Shown here: in pieces, positions 8,401 through 15,797 of the stretch
Layout: each line of letters starts with the position of its first letter
Position numbering within the stretch: position 1 is the stretch's first letter
NCBI GenBank assembly: GCA_947589025.1
Contig: CANQAY010000005.1
Coordinates: 42,684 to 106,683, forward strand
Direction: 5' to 3'
Length of the DNA: 64,000 nucleotides
DNA from: an uncultured Clostridia bacterium
Lineage (GTDB): Bacteria > Bacillota > Clostridia > Christensenellales > UBA1242
Notes under the pieces: model-generated
Database searches by the model: none
What the model was told of the DNA's origin: nothing
The model's input: only the letters and a program-made list of their open reading frames with translations
Position numbers and translations under genes: made by a program

Positions 8401-11024
8401 AAATTGTTGGTTATTGGCAAAATGTTTTTATAATTATTTTGCAAGGTTACAACATAGCTGTTGCCGTCATAGCTAAATGGCAACGATATGCCATCCGCCA
8501 CCAAATTGTTTGCGCTTTGCTCAAAATTATAATCCTTGCCATCAATTTTAATTTTTAATGCCAAAATGTATTGTGCGGTGTGATTAAACGGCGTTATTTT
8601 TAATTTATAACTATCCTCAATTTCGTAGTTAGATTTTTCATAAATTTTGTTAATAATAATTGTCTGTTCGTCAGAATTTAAATAAAAATTGTAGCCCTCA
8701 CCAACTTTGGCGTTGGTTATAACGGTTATTGTGTTTTCTCCCGTTCTTTCGTTGGCAATTAAATTTAAGGTAGAGTTAAAATCAACCTCATTGCCGTTTA
8801 GTTTAACCGTGTAAGGCTTAGAAGACAAAACGCCCGCTTCTGCATTTGGGTTGTTGGCGGTTAGTTTGCTTTGCTCGCTGTTATATTTAATTGTGGCACT
8901 TTTTAGTTTGCTAACCGAAATTGCCTCAGACATTTTAGAGTTAAAATAATCCACTCCATCGCCCACCGTTCTGGCTGCAAAATTTAAAGTTTGCCCCTCA
9001 TAAATTTCAATGTTAAAATAGTTGTTGGTAAAATTGTTTTTAAATTCGCCACCGTTTAGGGTGATGTTATAGCCATAAGCGTTACTAATTGCATCAAAGT
9101 TAACTTGCATTGTTGCCGCATCCAAAACTTTTAAAGTTGGGCAATCAAGCACGGTAAATTCGCGCTTTGCCATGGCATCGTTAAACACCGAAAAAGTGTG
9201 CACGCCATCGCCTTCCACCTTAACGCAAATTGAATAGGTTTTGGTTTGGTAAAATTCATCGTCAGTGTCAATATACACGCTATCGCCATCGTAGGTTTTT
9301 GTGTTTTCGCCATCCGAAACAACAAAACTTATTTGTGCCGATTGATTAACCAAAGTTTTTTCAACCGACGCAGTTTGCTCAGCCATGTTAATGTTTAAAA
9401 TTTCTTCAAGTTGGGTAAAGGCTATGCCGCTTGGCTCACTATCAAAACACGCTTGGCCTTCGCCCATTGGTTTGCCCAAATGTTTAACATAAATTGTGTG
9501 CCTGCCCGAAGCAATGTAAAAATCTTTAAACGTTTTAAAATTTACGCTAAATTTATTTTCTTTATTTTCACCCGAAGTTATGGTGTGTGCAATGTCGTCT
9601 ATATAAACTAAATATTCATCTTCTGCTTCGCTATCAAAAGTTAGCACATGGTCTTTTAAATTTGCATAAGTTAGGCTAACTTCTGCCTGCTTTGTAATTT
9701 CAATTTGCGCATTGTCCGATGCTAGGTAATAAATGCCATTATCCTGCCCTGCCATTGCGCTAACGGTTACAACATATTGCCCACTTTCTTTGCCGTCAAA
9801 CTTAATTTGATTGGCGCTAGAAACAGTGGTTGTGGTTTTGCCGTTATGTTGCTCGTTAATTTCATAGTTGTCAGTTCCGTCCCACAAAATTGTGTTGTTT
9901 AGCGTGCTTAAAACTGGGGCGGCTTTTTTGCTAAATTCAACTTCAATTTTTGTTTCGGTTGTGGCGGTGTTAAAAACAAATTCGTCAACAACTGGCTCAA
10001 CTAAAACGGTGTAAACAGCCTCGGCTTCAATTAAATTAAATTTGGTTAAATTGGTTAAATTAAAGCTGTTATTTTCTGCCGTGGCGGTTTCAAAAACGCT
10101 GCCCAAATTTTTTATTGTTATGTTAAAGTTAACATCCGCATCCGCCCAACTAATTACATTGCCCGAAAATTGTGCACTAAACGCAGGCAACACATTTAGC
10201 GGCAAATTAATGCTGTTGCCAAAATAAGTTACGCCCTCGCTTTTGGTTTTAAATTCGCCCGCAATTTTAACATTAACATTTTTGCCGGCAAATTTAGGGT
10301 CAAGTGCGGTTAAATCCACCCCGTCTTGCAGGGTTAAAGTTGGCAAAGTTTCGTCATCTAAACTTATAATGTAATTAACATCATCTCGCACATCAAAACT
10401 AAGTTTGCCCGCTTTAATGCTTGCGTTGGAAATTGCAAAAACACAATATTCGCCCGACCAATCCGAACTTTCAAACACTTTGCTGCCCGCCGCCGCATTT
10501 GCTTTAACTTTTAAGGTTAAAAGGTCGGCAGAAAATCTATTTACCAAACCTTGCAAATCTATTTGAGTTTCTGCAACATTAAATTCATTTTCGTTAACCA
10601 CTAAAGTGTAATCGTTAGCGTAAGGCACTGGGCTTATGTAAATTTGTTGTGTTGCCTCGTTAAAACTTAAGCTTGGGGTTTTAATTTTGCTAGGCTCGTT
10701 TAAAACGGTTACATTAATTGCACTTTCAATTGCTTCATTTTGGGTTGCCCTAACTTTAATTAGCGCATTGCCCTGACTTATTGCCTCAATTTCTTTGCCA
10801 TTAATTTTAACAATGTTTTCGTCGGAAGAAATTAAATAATAATCAGACGAATAGGTTGGGTAAACTTCCACTGTGGGAGTAAAGCGCTCACCAACAAGCA
10901 AATTAATTTCGTCATCTAAAAAATTAATATCTTCAACAATGGGTTTTTGTTCGCACCCAAAAAACATCAGGCCCGCCAAGGCCAAAATTATAAACACAAA
11001 AATTTTAGCTTTTGTTTTAGACAT
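2409..11024 (-). CDS. Giant surface lipoprotein, 2871 residues, FN3-like repeats plus GLUG-type beta-helix
   Basis: The N-terminus is a lipoprotein signal ending in the lipobox LMFFGC (Cys24), so the protein should be tethered to the outer face of the membrane. A Big2-like domain follows (about 40-110, ending in GNALIKVRA). Next comes a very long array of about 90-100 residue beta-sandwich units with the FN3-like pattern of W, then V.NA, then Y.V.I; for example SYKVTVYN and WAAVDNAKNYTIEI. The last 450 or so residues open with GEGTDSEPYLI and then repeat G.IAG/GG.V patterns as in GLUG-type beta-helices. No LPXTG or other sortase signal is seen. Start ATG 11024 has the Shine-Dalgarno AAGGGGG. 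The substrate or binding partner is unknown. Adhesion or scaffold roles are typical of such proteins but are inference here. Confidence 0.85.
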   Translation of the reverse strand: MSKTKAKIFVFIILALAGLMFFGCEQKPIVEDINFLDDEINLLVGERFTPTVEVYPTYSSDYYLISSDENIVKINGKEIEAISQGNALIKVRATQNEAIESAINVTVLNEPSKIKTPSLSFNEATQQIYISPVPYANDYTLVVNENEFNVAETQIDLQGLVNRFSADLLTLKVKANAAAGSKVFESSDWSGEYCVFAISNASIKAGKLSFDVRDDVNYIISLDDETLPTLTLQDGVDLTALDPKFAGKNVNVKIAGEFKTKSEGVTYFGNSINLPLNVLPAFSAQFSGNVISWADADVNFNITIKNLGSVFETATAENNSFNLTNLTKFNLIEAEAVYTVLVEPVVDEFVFNTATTETKIEVEFSKKAAPVLSTLNNTILWDGTDNYEINEQHNGKTTTTVSSANQIKFDGKESGQYVVTVSAMAGQDNGIYYLASDNAQIEITKQAEVSLTYANLKDHVLTFDSEAEDEYLVYIDDIAHTITSGENKENKFSVNFKTFKDFYIASGRHTIYVKHLGKPMGEGQACFDSEPSGIAFTQLEEILNINMAEQTASVEKTLVNQSAQISFVVSDGENTKTYDGDSVYIDTDDEFYQTKTYSICVKVEGDGVHTFSVFNDAMAKREFTVLDCPTLKVLDAATMQVNFDAISNAYGYNITLNGGEFKNNFTNNYFNIEIYEGQTLNFAARTVGDGVDYFNSKMSEAISVSKLKSATIKYNSEQSKLTANNPNAEAGVLSSKPYTVKLNGNEVDFNSTLNLIANERTGENTITVITNAKVGEGYNFYLNSDEQTIIINKIYEKSNYEIEDSYKLKITPFNHTAQYILALKIKIDGKDYNFEQSANNLVADGISLPFSYDGNSYVVTLQNNYKNILPITNNFTVQVMYKTNSTGNDIVAFSNFDAEQEISLISAPNVLRENQEILISNLETRKIENYKLLLNGEVLDSFEGVANNDYIRINIDNLTNLLEENSLQAIILNPEPNGKLTIANMSGEFKFRRLPKTELVASKNNGGEDNSVVLSYSAQLDGIEADIKYILTAYQKQADSTNEIKSMQFTTASNSIRVDDITDANDYEGIIYFTLKLLSSASFEDVQLFDSLVSDEVELEKLITCNNVGVDGNNLTFSIASEFVAGYDVYKQLESGQYEKINKELILTNEFDLQNEVGSFNVVVRAVAVGSAGAVKYTNSNLSSPINITKIGKPDVKTENGEIVVYLPADVQALLKDDNANCYIIVKNVTTNKTFKLALTSESLREKTHYESYIIDPSSVLNYNDLAGQLSREQFTFAIQIEPAEETSSYFINSNELAYEAYGVFAPLNLNKQSSPTEDDESLDSINWQPNEQNKLNEEDVNSGYVFKLTYDEETYYSYDDKLKYKEGENYYSYNLIIANNSIKFPYGYDADGNGRVDDSEVVFKAGAYSFAVRSVPSARTDVNLLCSVYSYSYEFTILNEPNVYVVKGSLAWDGQANATSYKVTVYNHDFTSIINRYSLAAETTLFDFSNPDFTDGLYAVTVQAISTKSNVLNSRTTEKLYVYRMQTANAVLIDDGSIVIEANKFFNYAELEFVDANNRITKFEYNNTEFADSQMTTLSSIASFKSATEKEIAILTATRKYIITINDSAVLSLLQGGNYSVNVRLRGNNNANLPIISSSQATNLSSLTATKLKTSLTQVGKGQFKFLINTNDININSPITTTLDLNYNFKGETNEFLNHAPFYKIVVSITNTTTHTKNDYEIYALDYYAFKSEIDKPNSLLKANENYVLNEFDGLYGKFIYKIGDSSIFFNIFENNTINLNSDSVFYYPINCTLNKETGSYTYSSSNYATIPVAQGGTISLAASVLGGDSVENLGYLTSDYSNAENFTRYEEITATGESGLLKFRNLQPTRDGGVIDYPVYELRIYKNGVMSNPTIIYLYYSGKEEEAKKITGNTNNLYLEITNKEISDYIIYDISRYLDVGDNVIRIKTLAGYGTGSSAEEANYLLDAKDPTTEYTCYKLGDVIFALENGELAANVAYTNNRRTNYANYYEITLESGDAAFAKYVININDKSNPNVRVEGNKFYYIVPKNPAAGFNLQPNASYSVKVRAMGGDNANLINGDYYKTADEDFVLNFQKIDGLSEQEGAAITVKDGALSWVNTTENPNITLKITAQDTVGQIYTILVPLSNESSYKLLDTYSVVGSREQITLDGSQTLLVQIMVRGNSVNLVSSDYSNAVKVIRLNRIENSSIVSYNGVLTWAAVDNAKNYTIEIQGADNKTYLSDKAEFSFDDIDLPVGNYYVYITANGNDSVLTSARSLATRQFVKLDVVKSVSVQGNSITWQDVNSAQGYKVNLVYTGPDGGEINHIETVTENQLVLPDNLSGAFTIKIRAVGYEEGFVFNGNEAEFENEIVRPQPIGEIYYDAAHSVYYWTAPTDAQDGDSFIISYTVQKFKLQGGDIVTESALVSETTSYKTYNNYYYFEPTTMGIYTSVSVKVVRGGVYSSIKTFSASQTINMFSAGEGTDSEPYLIKTAQELLNVSLKPNMKFKLIETINFASLQEEIISRIANGYLIANEFSGTLYGNNNAILLPSMEINDVNSFGLFNKLLSQATVCDLTIGENSQPTNITINANNLTGNMFYGVLAAQINNATIKNVNINNVVINLAGSTQEAPSIYLGAIAGKAENVTIEGALVGSADYVGFTVNYGLSTIGTSYIAGLIGEAINSNITLYNVDSSSTKNSTVNFVLTSTSSSRINSVAGAVAHFKADNNSYGIKNCEVTINFEGINPINLGGIVANAEKLTIESCTVTGKISESRSGRELNVGGMVAIGNNVTISNTKCNVNFEFNLLNLNNIYLGVVAGKLTNNSTVTACTTNIQNVAEQTSISGTKVNLGAVGNKDGNCQVELNYLNG

Positions 11025-11072
11025 ACAATTTCCCCCTTAAAACTGCAATCCAATTTAAATTTATTTAAAAAT

Positions 11073-11101
11073 AGTTTATCACAATAAAAATTTTTTATCA
11101 A
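11073..11101 (-). promoter_or_regulatory. Promoter of the giant lipoprotein gene
   Basis: TTGATA (11101-11096), 17-bp spacer, TAAACT (11078-11073). It gives a 5' UTR of roughly 40 bases. It faces away from the cysS promoter 140 bp to the right. Confidence 0.7.
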
Positions 11102-11237
11102 ATAATTAACACACTTTTTTATAATTTATATTATAAAAATAATAAGCAAATTTGCTGTTTAAAAATTTAAAAAATTTAAGTTTTGGCGCGTTAAAATTGT
11201 TAAAATTTTTAATTTATTTTTATATTTTTGCATTTTG

Positions 11238-11266
11238 TTGACAAAATTTAATAATTGCCCTATAAT
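11238..11266 (+). promoter_or_regulatory. Promoter of cysS
   Basis: TTGACA (11238-11243), 17-bp spacer, TATAAT (11261-11266), both hexamers perfect. Predicted start near 11273 leaves a 15-base UTR holding the Shine-Dalgarno AAAGGA. No T-box is present, unlike for pheST. Confidence 0.88.
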
Positions 11267-11287
11267 AAAACAAATAAAAGGATGTTT

Positions 11288-12679
11288 ATGGAACTTAAAA
11301 TTTACAATTCGCTTACAAGAAAAAAACAGGCGTTAAAGCCAATTAACAACACGGTTAATTATTATTTTTGCGGCCCAACCGTTTATTGGTTTCAGCACAT
11401 TGGCAACATGCGCGCATTTTTTGTTATGGATAGCGTTAGGCGTGCCGTTAAATATTTGGGTTACAACATCAATCAGGTTATGAACATTACCGACGTTGGG
11501 CATATGACAAGCGACGCGGATGAGGGCGAAGATAAAATGGAGCTTGCCAGCAAGCGCGAACATAAAACGCCTGAGCAAGTTGCCGCTTTTTATTGGAATG
11601 TTTGCTTTAACGATATGAAAGAGCTTAATATTGAAACGCCCGAACACATTTGCCCTGCCACAAGCGTAATTAGTGAAATTATTGCCTTTGTTAAGAAAAT
11701 TCTAGATAACGGCTATGGCTATATTACTGAAAACGGCGTGTATTATGACACAAGCAAATGCCCAAATTATGGTGCACTTGGCGGCATGAATCAAAATGAA
11801 AAACAGTTTGGCGCCCGCATTGAAGTGGATAGCTTTAAGCGCAACCCGGCAGATTTTGTGCTGTGGGTTAAGGCAAGGGATAATCACATCCAGCGTTGGG
11901 ATAGCCCTTGGGGTGTTGGTTACCCCGGCTGGCATATAGAATGCAGCGCAATTGGCAACAAATTTTTGGGTGAACATATTGATATTCACGGCGGCGGGGT
12001 TGAACACAAAACCGTGCATCACGAAAATGAAATTGCCCAAAATTATGCCATGTGCGGGCATCAAGTTGTAGATGTTTGGTTCCATTTGGAGCATTTAATG
12101 TTCAATGGCGGCAAAATGAGTAAATCGTCTGGCGGCATTTACACTTTGGCACAAATTAAAGAAAAGGGCTTTAGTCCAATGGATTTGCGCATGTTTTATT
12201 TAACTGCGCACTATTCAAAGCCACAAAATTTCACTTTTGAAGCGCTAAACAATGCAAAAGAAAGTTTAAATAATCTAAAAAAATTGTTAATTAAACACAA
12301 AAATGGGCAAAATAAAATAGAAAAAGCCCAAATTGCCGCATTAAAAGAAAAATTTAGTTCGTTCGTTGCGGATGATGTTAATAGCCCTCTTGCCCTATCT
12401 GTTGTGTGGGATGCATTAAAAAATTATAAAGATAGCAAAGATATTTACAATTTGGTGCTGGATTTTGACCGCTTTTTAGGCCTTAAATTAAATGAGGTAA
12501 GGGAAGAAGAAAAACTAGCCATTCCGCAAACAATAATAGATATCGCCGAACAGCGCAAACTGGCAAGGCTAAATAAAGACTACGCTTTAAGTGACAAATT
12601 GCGCGATGAAATTGCCGCACTTGGCTACACAATTTTAGATAAACCTAAAAATGAATATGAAATAATTAAGAGCAAATAA
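11288..12679 (+). CDS. cysS: Cysteine-tRNA ligase
   Basis: A class I synthetase that charges tRNA(Cys). It has the HIGH motif as HIGN (37-40), the KMSKS motif exactly (276-280), and the family's zinc ligands: Cys28 in YYFCGPT, the Cys of HIECSAIG, and His/Glu of the GGGVEHKTVHHENE stretch. I place the start at ATG 11288 (463 aa). The longer frame beginning at 11255 would start inside the promoter, and ATG 11282 sits on top of the Shine-Dalgarno, whereas 11288 has AAGGA at 5-base spacing. It is a monocistronic gene with its own promoter and terminator. Confidence 0.97.
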   Translation: MELKIYNSLTRKKQALKPINNTVNYYFCGPTVYWFQHIGNMRAFFVMDSVRRAVKYLGYNINQVMNITDVGHMTSDADEGEDKMELASKREHKTPEQVAAFYWNVCFNDMKELNIETPEHICPATSVISEIIAFVKKILDNGYGYITENGVYYDTSKCPNYGALGGMNQNEKQFGARIEVDSFKRNPADFVLWVKARDNHIQRWDSPWGVGYPGWHIECSAIGNKFLGEHIDIHGGGVEHKTVHHENEIAQNYAMCGHQVVDVWFHLEHLMFNGGKMSKSSGGIYTLAQIKEKGFSPMDLRMFYLTAHYSKPQNFTFEALNNAKESLNNLKKLLIKHKNGQNKIEKAQIAALKEKFSSFVADDVNSPLALSVVWDALKNYKDSKDIYNLVLDFDRFLGLKLNEVREEEKLAIPQTIIDIAEQRKLARLNKDYALSDKLRDEIAALGYTILDKPKNEYEIIKSK

Positions 12680-12690
12680 CTGCTCTTTTT
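12668..12690 (+). terminator. Intrinsic terminator of cysS
   Basis: AAGAGCA, 6-base loop, TGCTCTT, then a T-run. The 5' arm overlaps the last codons and stop of cysS. Confidence 0.85.
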
Positions 12691-12725
12691 TATTCTAGTT
12701 TAAAAAAAATAATCATATATTAATT

Positions 12726-13187
12726 ATGAATTATAACGATTTTCCTATTTTAAATGAAAATGAATATAAATTTTTAGAAAATAAATATAATAATAAAAAA
12801 TATTTTAATAGAGAAGAAAATATTTACATTATTTTTTCCATGCTAAACGACTGCATAAACGCCGCACCCTTTTTGTTGTTGGAAGTGAATGCGCCAATTA
12901 AAGATTGCTTGATTGACGTTAAGGCGCAACTAGAAAAAATAAATGAAAATTTAACCGCAATTTTTAATTTTAAAGAAAATAAAAAAGAAATTAAAAAAAT
13001 AAATTTATTTAATTTTTTAAAAAATATTGCAATTTTACAAAAAAATATAATAAATTGGCATAAAAATGAACAAAAAGAATATTTTAAGCAATTTAGTTAT
13101 GGATTAATTGAAACATTAAACGATATATTTTTAAGGCTAACAACCCAGTTAGAAATCGCTAATTTTAGGCTGTTTAAGTTTATGTAA
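12726..13187 (+). CDS. Hypothetical protein, AT-rich, 153 residues
   Basis: No family recognised. The protein is largely helical in pattern, rich in Asn, Lys, Ile and Phe, with no signal peptide or membrane segment. Its central segment (about 38-75, MLNDCINAAPFLLLEVNAPI) is less biased than the ends. Coding sequence is much more AT-rich than in neighbouring cysS. There is no Shine-Dalgarno before ATG 12726; -10-like hexamers lie 4-6 bases upstream, so it may be another leaderless message, but I cannot fix a -35. The ORF is long and uninterrupted for such AT-rich DNA, which supports a real gene. Confidence 0.55.
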   Translation: MNYNDFPILNENEYKFLENKYNNKKYFNREENIYIIFSMLNDCINAAPFLLLEVNAPIKDCLIDVKAQLEKINENLTAIFNFKENKKEIKKINLFNFLKNIAILQKNIINWHKNEQKEYFKQFSYGLIETLNDIFLRLTTQLEIANFRLFKFM

Positions 13188-13262
13188 CGGCTTTTTATTT
13201 ATTAAAAGCAAAAAAATAAATAAAAATAATTTAATTAAATTAAAAAATTTTTATTTTTTTAA

Positions 13263-14066
13263 CTATAAATTAAAAATTAACTTAATTTTTTGTTTTTTAA
13301 ATAAATTTTTAATATATTTAATTAAATTTTCTTTCAATTTATTAATATTGTCAATTTTTTGTTTGCTGCTTAGTGTGGTTTGCTTATCGTTTTCTTCTGC
13401 CAAACTAAGGTTAACAAAATTGAAATGGAATGCCACTGAATTTATTTTATTGTTTTTAACAAAATTTAATAAAAATAATAAATTATTTTTTAAAATATTT
13501 AAAAAATTAATAAAATTAACATCATTTTTTATATTTTTATTATTAAAAATAATTAAATTAAAATATTTTTTATTATAAATTATTTTTGCAATATATTTAC
13601 AATTTAAATTATATGCGGGTGTAATGTATGGCTCATCAAAATTTAGCCTGCCGGCGTTTGCCCTAAAAAGTTTAAGCAAATTTGCCTTAAACTCCAGCCC
13701 CGCTTTTAAAATTATTTCATTATCTATGTTAAAATTTGCAAGCTCGTCAATGTTTTCAAACAAGGTGTTAGATATAATTACAACTAAATCCGCATTTAAA
13801 TTTAAAATATTGTTGCAAAAGGCAATGTTGTTTTTAAATTTTAAATTGTTAATGTCAATTTCGTTTATTTTGTTAACTTTACTTAAAAATTTGTTTTGCG
13901 CAACAAGCAATTTATCTTCCACGCTCTCTTCTGCCCGCATCAAAAATAGGGCGCGAAACAAATTATCTTTTTCTTGTTCGGTTAAATTGGCATTTATTGG
14001 CATTTCCGCATCCTTAATTAATAAAAGCAACAAATCTTGTTTTAATTCATTCAATTCGCTTAACAT
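13263..14066 (-). CDS. Degenerate macrodomain protein (zinc-macrodomain / ADP-ribose hydrolase relative)
   Basis: 267 residues. The N-terminal part recalls the leader region of zinc-type macrodomain ADP-ribosyl hydrolases: an NLFRALFLMR segment where the family has LLRALMNVR, then FLSKVNKINEI and, after the core, YITPAYNLNCKYI where the family has KIT.aYNLP.KYI. Residues that define activity are missing. The GDIT and NAAN stretch is replaced by NILNLNADLVVIISN, and the HTVGP motif after KYI by IIYNKK. The fold may persist with lost or altered function. The last third is extremely AT-rich and Lys/Asn-heavy. I start at ATG 14066, six bases after a TATAAT; the upstream ATG at 14084 lies upstream of that -10 and would not be in the transcript. 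The homology is read by eye. Confidence 0.55.
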   Translation of the reverse strand: MLSELNELKQDLLLLLIKDAEMPINANLTEQEKDNLFRALFLMRAEESVEDKLLVAQNKFLSKVNKINEIDINNLKFKNNIAFCNNILNLNADLVVIISNTLFENIDELANFNIDNEIILKAGLEFKANLLKLFRANAGRLNFDEPYITPAYNLNCKYIAKIIYNKKYFNLIIFNNKNIKNDVNFINFLNILKNNLLFLLNFVKNNKINSVAFHFNFVNLSLAEENDKQTTLSSKQKIDNINKLKENLIKYIKNLFKKQKIKLIFNL

Positions 14067-14072
14067 ATTAAA

Positions 14073-14101
14073 ATTATACAACAAAATGATAATTTTTACA
14101 A
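14073..14101 (-). promoter_or_regulatory. Promoter giving a leaderless mRNA for the macrodomain-like gene
   Basis: TTGTAA (14101-14096), 17-bp spacer, perfect TATAAT (14078-14073), then 6 bases to ATG 14066. No Shine-Dalgarno. Confidence 0.75.
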
Positions 14102-14140
14102 ATTTTTAACATTAATTTGCAACTTTTAATATTAAAATAT

Positions 14141-15232
14141 ATGGAAAACAAAATTTGTGTTTACGCAATTTGCAAAAATGAAATTAAGTTTGCCGAGCGC
14201 TTTTTTGCCTCGGTTAAAGAGGCGGATTACGTTTGCGTGTTGGATACTGGCAGCACGGACGGAACTTACGAAAAATTTAAAGAACTTGGTGCAATATGCA
14301 AACAAAAAAAATATAAAAACTTTCGCTTTGACGTTGCCCGAAACGATAGCATGGCACTTATTCCGCCCGACGCCGACATTTGCGTTTGCGTTGATATAGA
14401 CGAATATTTTAACCCGGGCTGGAGCAAAATTTTAAAAGAAAACTGGCGCGCCGGCGTTGGGCGGGCAAGATACAGATACACTTGGAATTTTAACCCGGAT
14501 GGCAGCGAAGGTGTGGTTTTTATGGCGGATAAAATTCACAAGCGGGGCGCATATAAATGGGTTTACCCCGTGCACGAGGTTTTATCCCCCACCACAAAAG
14601 AAAATTTAAAATTTATTGACCTGCCAACCATTCAACTTAACCACAAGGCGGACGACACGAAATCTCGCAAAAGCTATTTGCCACTATTAGAACTCAGCGT
14701 TAAAGAAAACCCAAATGACGACCGCAACATGCACTATTTAGGGCGCGAATATATGTTTAACAAACAATACGATTTGGCAATTGAAACGCTAATCCGCCAC
14801 CTAAACATGCCATCCTCCCGCTGGGATATAGAGCGTTGCGCCAGCCTTAGATACATTGCCAACTGCTATAAGCACAAGGGCGATTTTGAAAATGAAGAAA
14901 GCCACTTGCTTTTAGCCTCACTTGAATGCAACTATGTGCGCGAGCCATATTTTGAACTTGGCGCGTTTTACTTTGAACACAAGCAATATTTAAAAGCCGC
15001 CTTTATGTTTAGCGAAATGTTAAAGATAACCAACCGCTATCTTAATTATATGAGTTCGCCCGCCTGCTGGGGCAGCCTGCCTTACGATTACCTCTCCATT
15101 TGCTATTACGAACTTGGCAACTTAAAATTGGCAATAAAAAATGTGGAAATTGCCATAAGTTTAAGCGCGGACGAACGCCTAAAACAAAACAAGCAAATTT
15201 TTGTTAACAAGTTAAATGAAAATAAAAAATAG
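14141..15232 (+). CDS. Family 2 glycosyltransferase with C-terminal TPR repeats
   Basis: 363 residues. The N-terminal GT-A fold starts with the nucleotide-sugar binding strand (ICVYAICKNE), followed by LDTGSTDGT and the metal-binding DxD-type motif in CVDIDEYF. The C-terminal half (about 185-360) is made of helix pairs of TPR type, e.g. NMHYLGREYMFNKQYDLAIETL and the repeats after it. This combination resembles SunS-like and other protein or surface glycosyltransferases; acceptor and sugar cannot be told. I start at ATG 14141; the frame also has a TTG at 14117. There is no Shine-Dalgarno, and a -10-like TAATAT ends 8 bases before the ATG. It converges on dut. Confidence 0.82.
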   Translation: MENKICVYAICKNEIKFAERFFASVKEADYVCVLDTGSTDGTYEKFKELGAICKQKKYKNFRFDVARNDSMALIPPDADICVCVDIDEYFNPGWSKILKENWRAGVGRARYRYTWNFNPDGSEGVVFMADKIHKRGAYKWVYPVHEVLSPTTKENLKFIDLPTIQLNHKADDTKSRKSYLPLLELSVKENPNDDRNMHYLGREYMFNKQYDLAIETLIRHLNMPSSRWDIERCASLRYIANCYKHKGDFENEESHLLLASLECNYVREPYFELGAFYFEHKQYLKAAFMFSEMLKITNRYLNYMSSPACWGSLPYDYLSICYYELGNLKLAIKNVEIAISLSADERLKQNKQIFVNKLNENKK

Positions 15233-15251
15233 GGCTTAAAACCCTATTTTT
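15223..15251. terminator. Bidirectional terminator between the glycosyltransferase gene and dut
   Basis: AAAAATAGGG, 7-base loop, CCCTATTTTT: a stem flanked by A-run and T-run that works on both strands. It overlaps the stop codons of both converging genes. Confidence 0.85.
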
Positions 15252-15711
15252 TGTTTGTGCTGCCAAAACCACCTGTGCGCACAACATCTTTGCGCGTTTC
15301 GGCATCGTCATCCGTAACCAAAAATTTAAAAAAGAAAATTTGCCCAATTTTATCCCCCGCCTTAATTTCGTAAGGGGTTTTGTTTAAATTATGCAACAAA
15401 AAGCCAATGTTGCCGTCATTCGTTTCGTTATCCGCATAGTCACTTTCAATAATGCCAATGCCGTTTGCCAAAATAATGCCCCGTTTGCCCAGCCCGCTGG
15501 TGGATGCCAAAATGTAGCCCTCGTCCCTATTGCAATAGGCTTTAAAGTTAATAAACACCAATTTTGTTTGTTCGGGCGGAACGGTAACATCAATTGGAGA
15601 AAAGCAATCGTAACAAACGGCATATTTTGTTGCCCTATAAGGCTTTTTTAGTGTTTTGGGGTCCACCCCATATTGCATAAACTGTGGTTTAACCAATTCA
15701 AACTTTCTCAT
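15244..15711 (-). CDS. dut: dUTP diphosphatase (dUTPase)
   Basis: Hydrolyses dUTP to dUMP and pyrophosphate, keeping uracil out of DNA and feeding thymidylate synthesis. The 155 residues carry the trimeric dUTPase motifs in order: motif 1 ATKYAVCYDCFSP, motif 2 TSGLGKRGI, motif 3 NGIGIIESDY with the base-stacking Tyr and catalytic Asp, motif 4 KAGDKIGQIFF, and the C-terminal motif 5 RTGGFGST that closes over the nucleotide. A good Shine-Dalgarno (AAGGAGTGAG) precedes ATG 15711. It appears to be a single-gene unit. Confidence 0.93.
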   Translation of the reverse strand: MRKFELVKPQFMQYGVDPKTLKKPYRATKYAVCYDCFSPIDVTVPPEQTKLVFINFKAYCNRDEGYILASTSGLGKRGIILANGIGIIESDYADNETNDGNIGFLLHNLNKTPYEIKAGDKIGQIFFFKFLVTDDDAETRKDVVRTGGFGSTNKK

Positions 15712-15773
15712 AACTCACTCCTTAATTTATTATAGCAAATTGGCACAAAAAACTCAAGCGCAATGCAACAAAA

Positions 15774-15797
15774 AAACAGCAAAAGCTGTTTATTCTG
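15774..15797 (-). terminator. Intrinsic terminator after the 131-residue unknown gene
   Basis: Minus strand AAACAGC-TTTT-GCTGTTT followed by more T; the 5' arm overlaps the stop codon at 15790. Confidence 0.75.

Noticed and set aside
11255-11287. N-terminal extension of CysRS from the ATG at 11255
   Set aside because: It would start before the -10 hexamer at 11261-11266, so it is not in the transcript.
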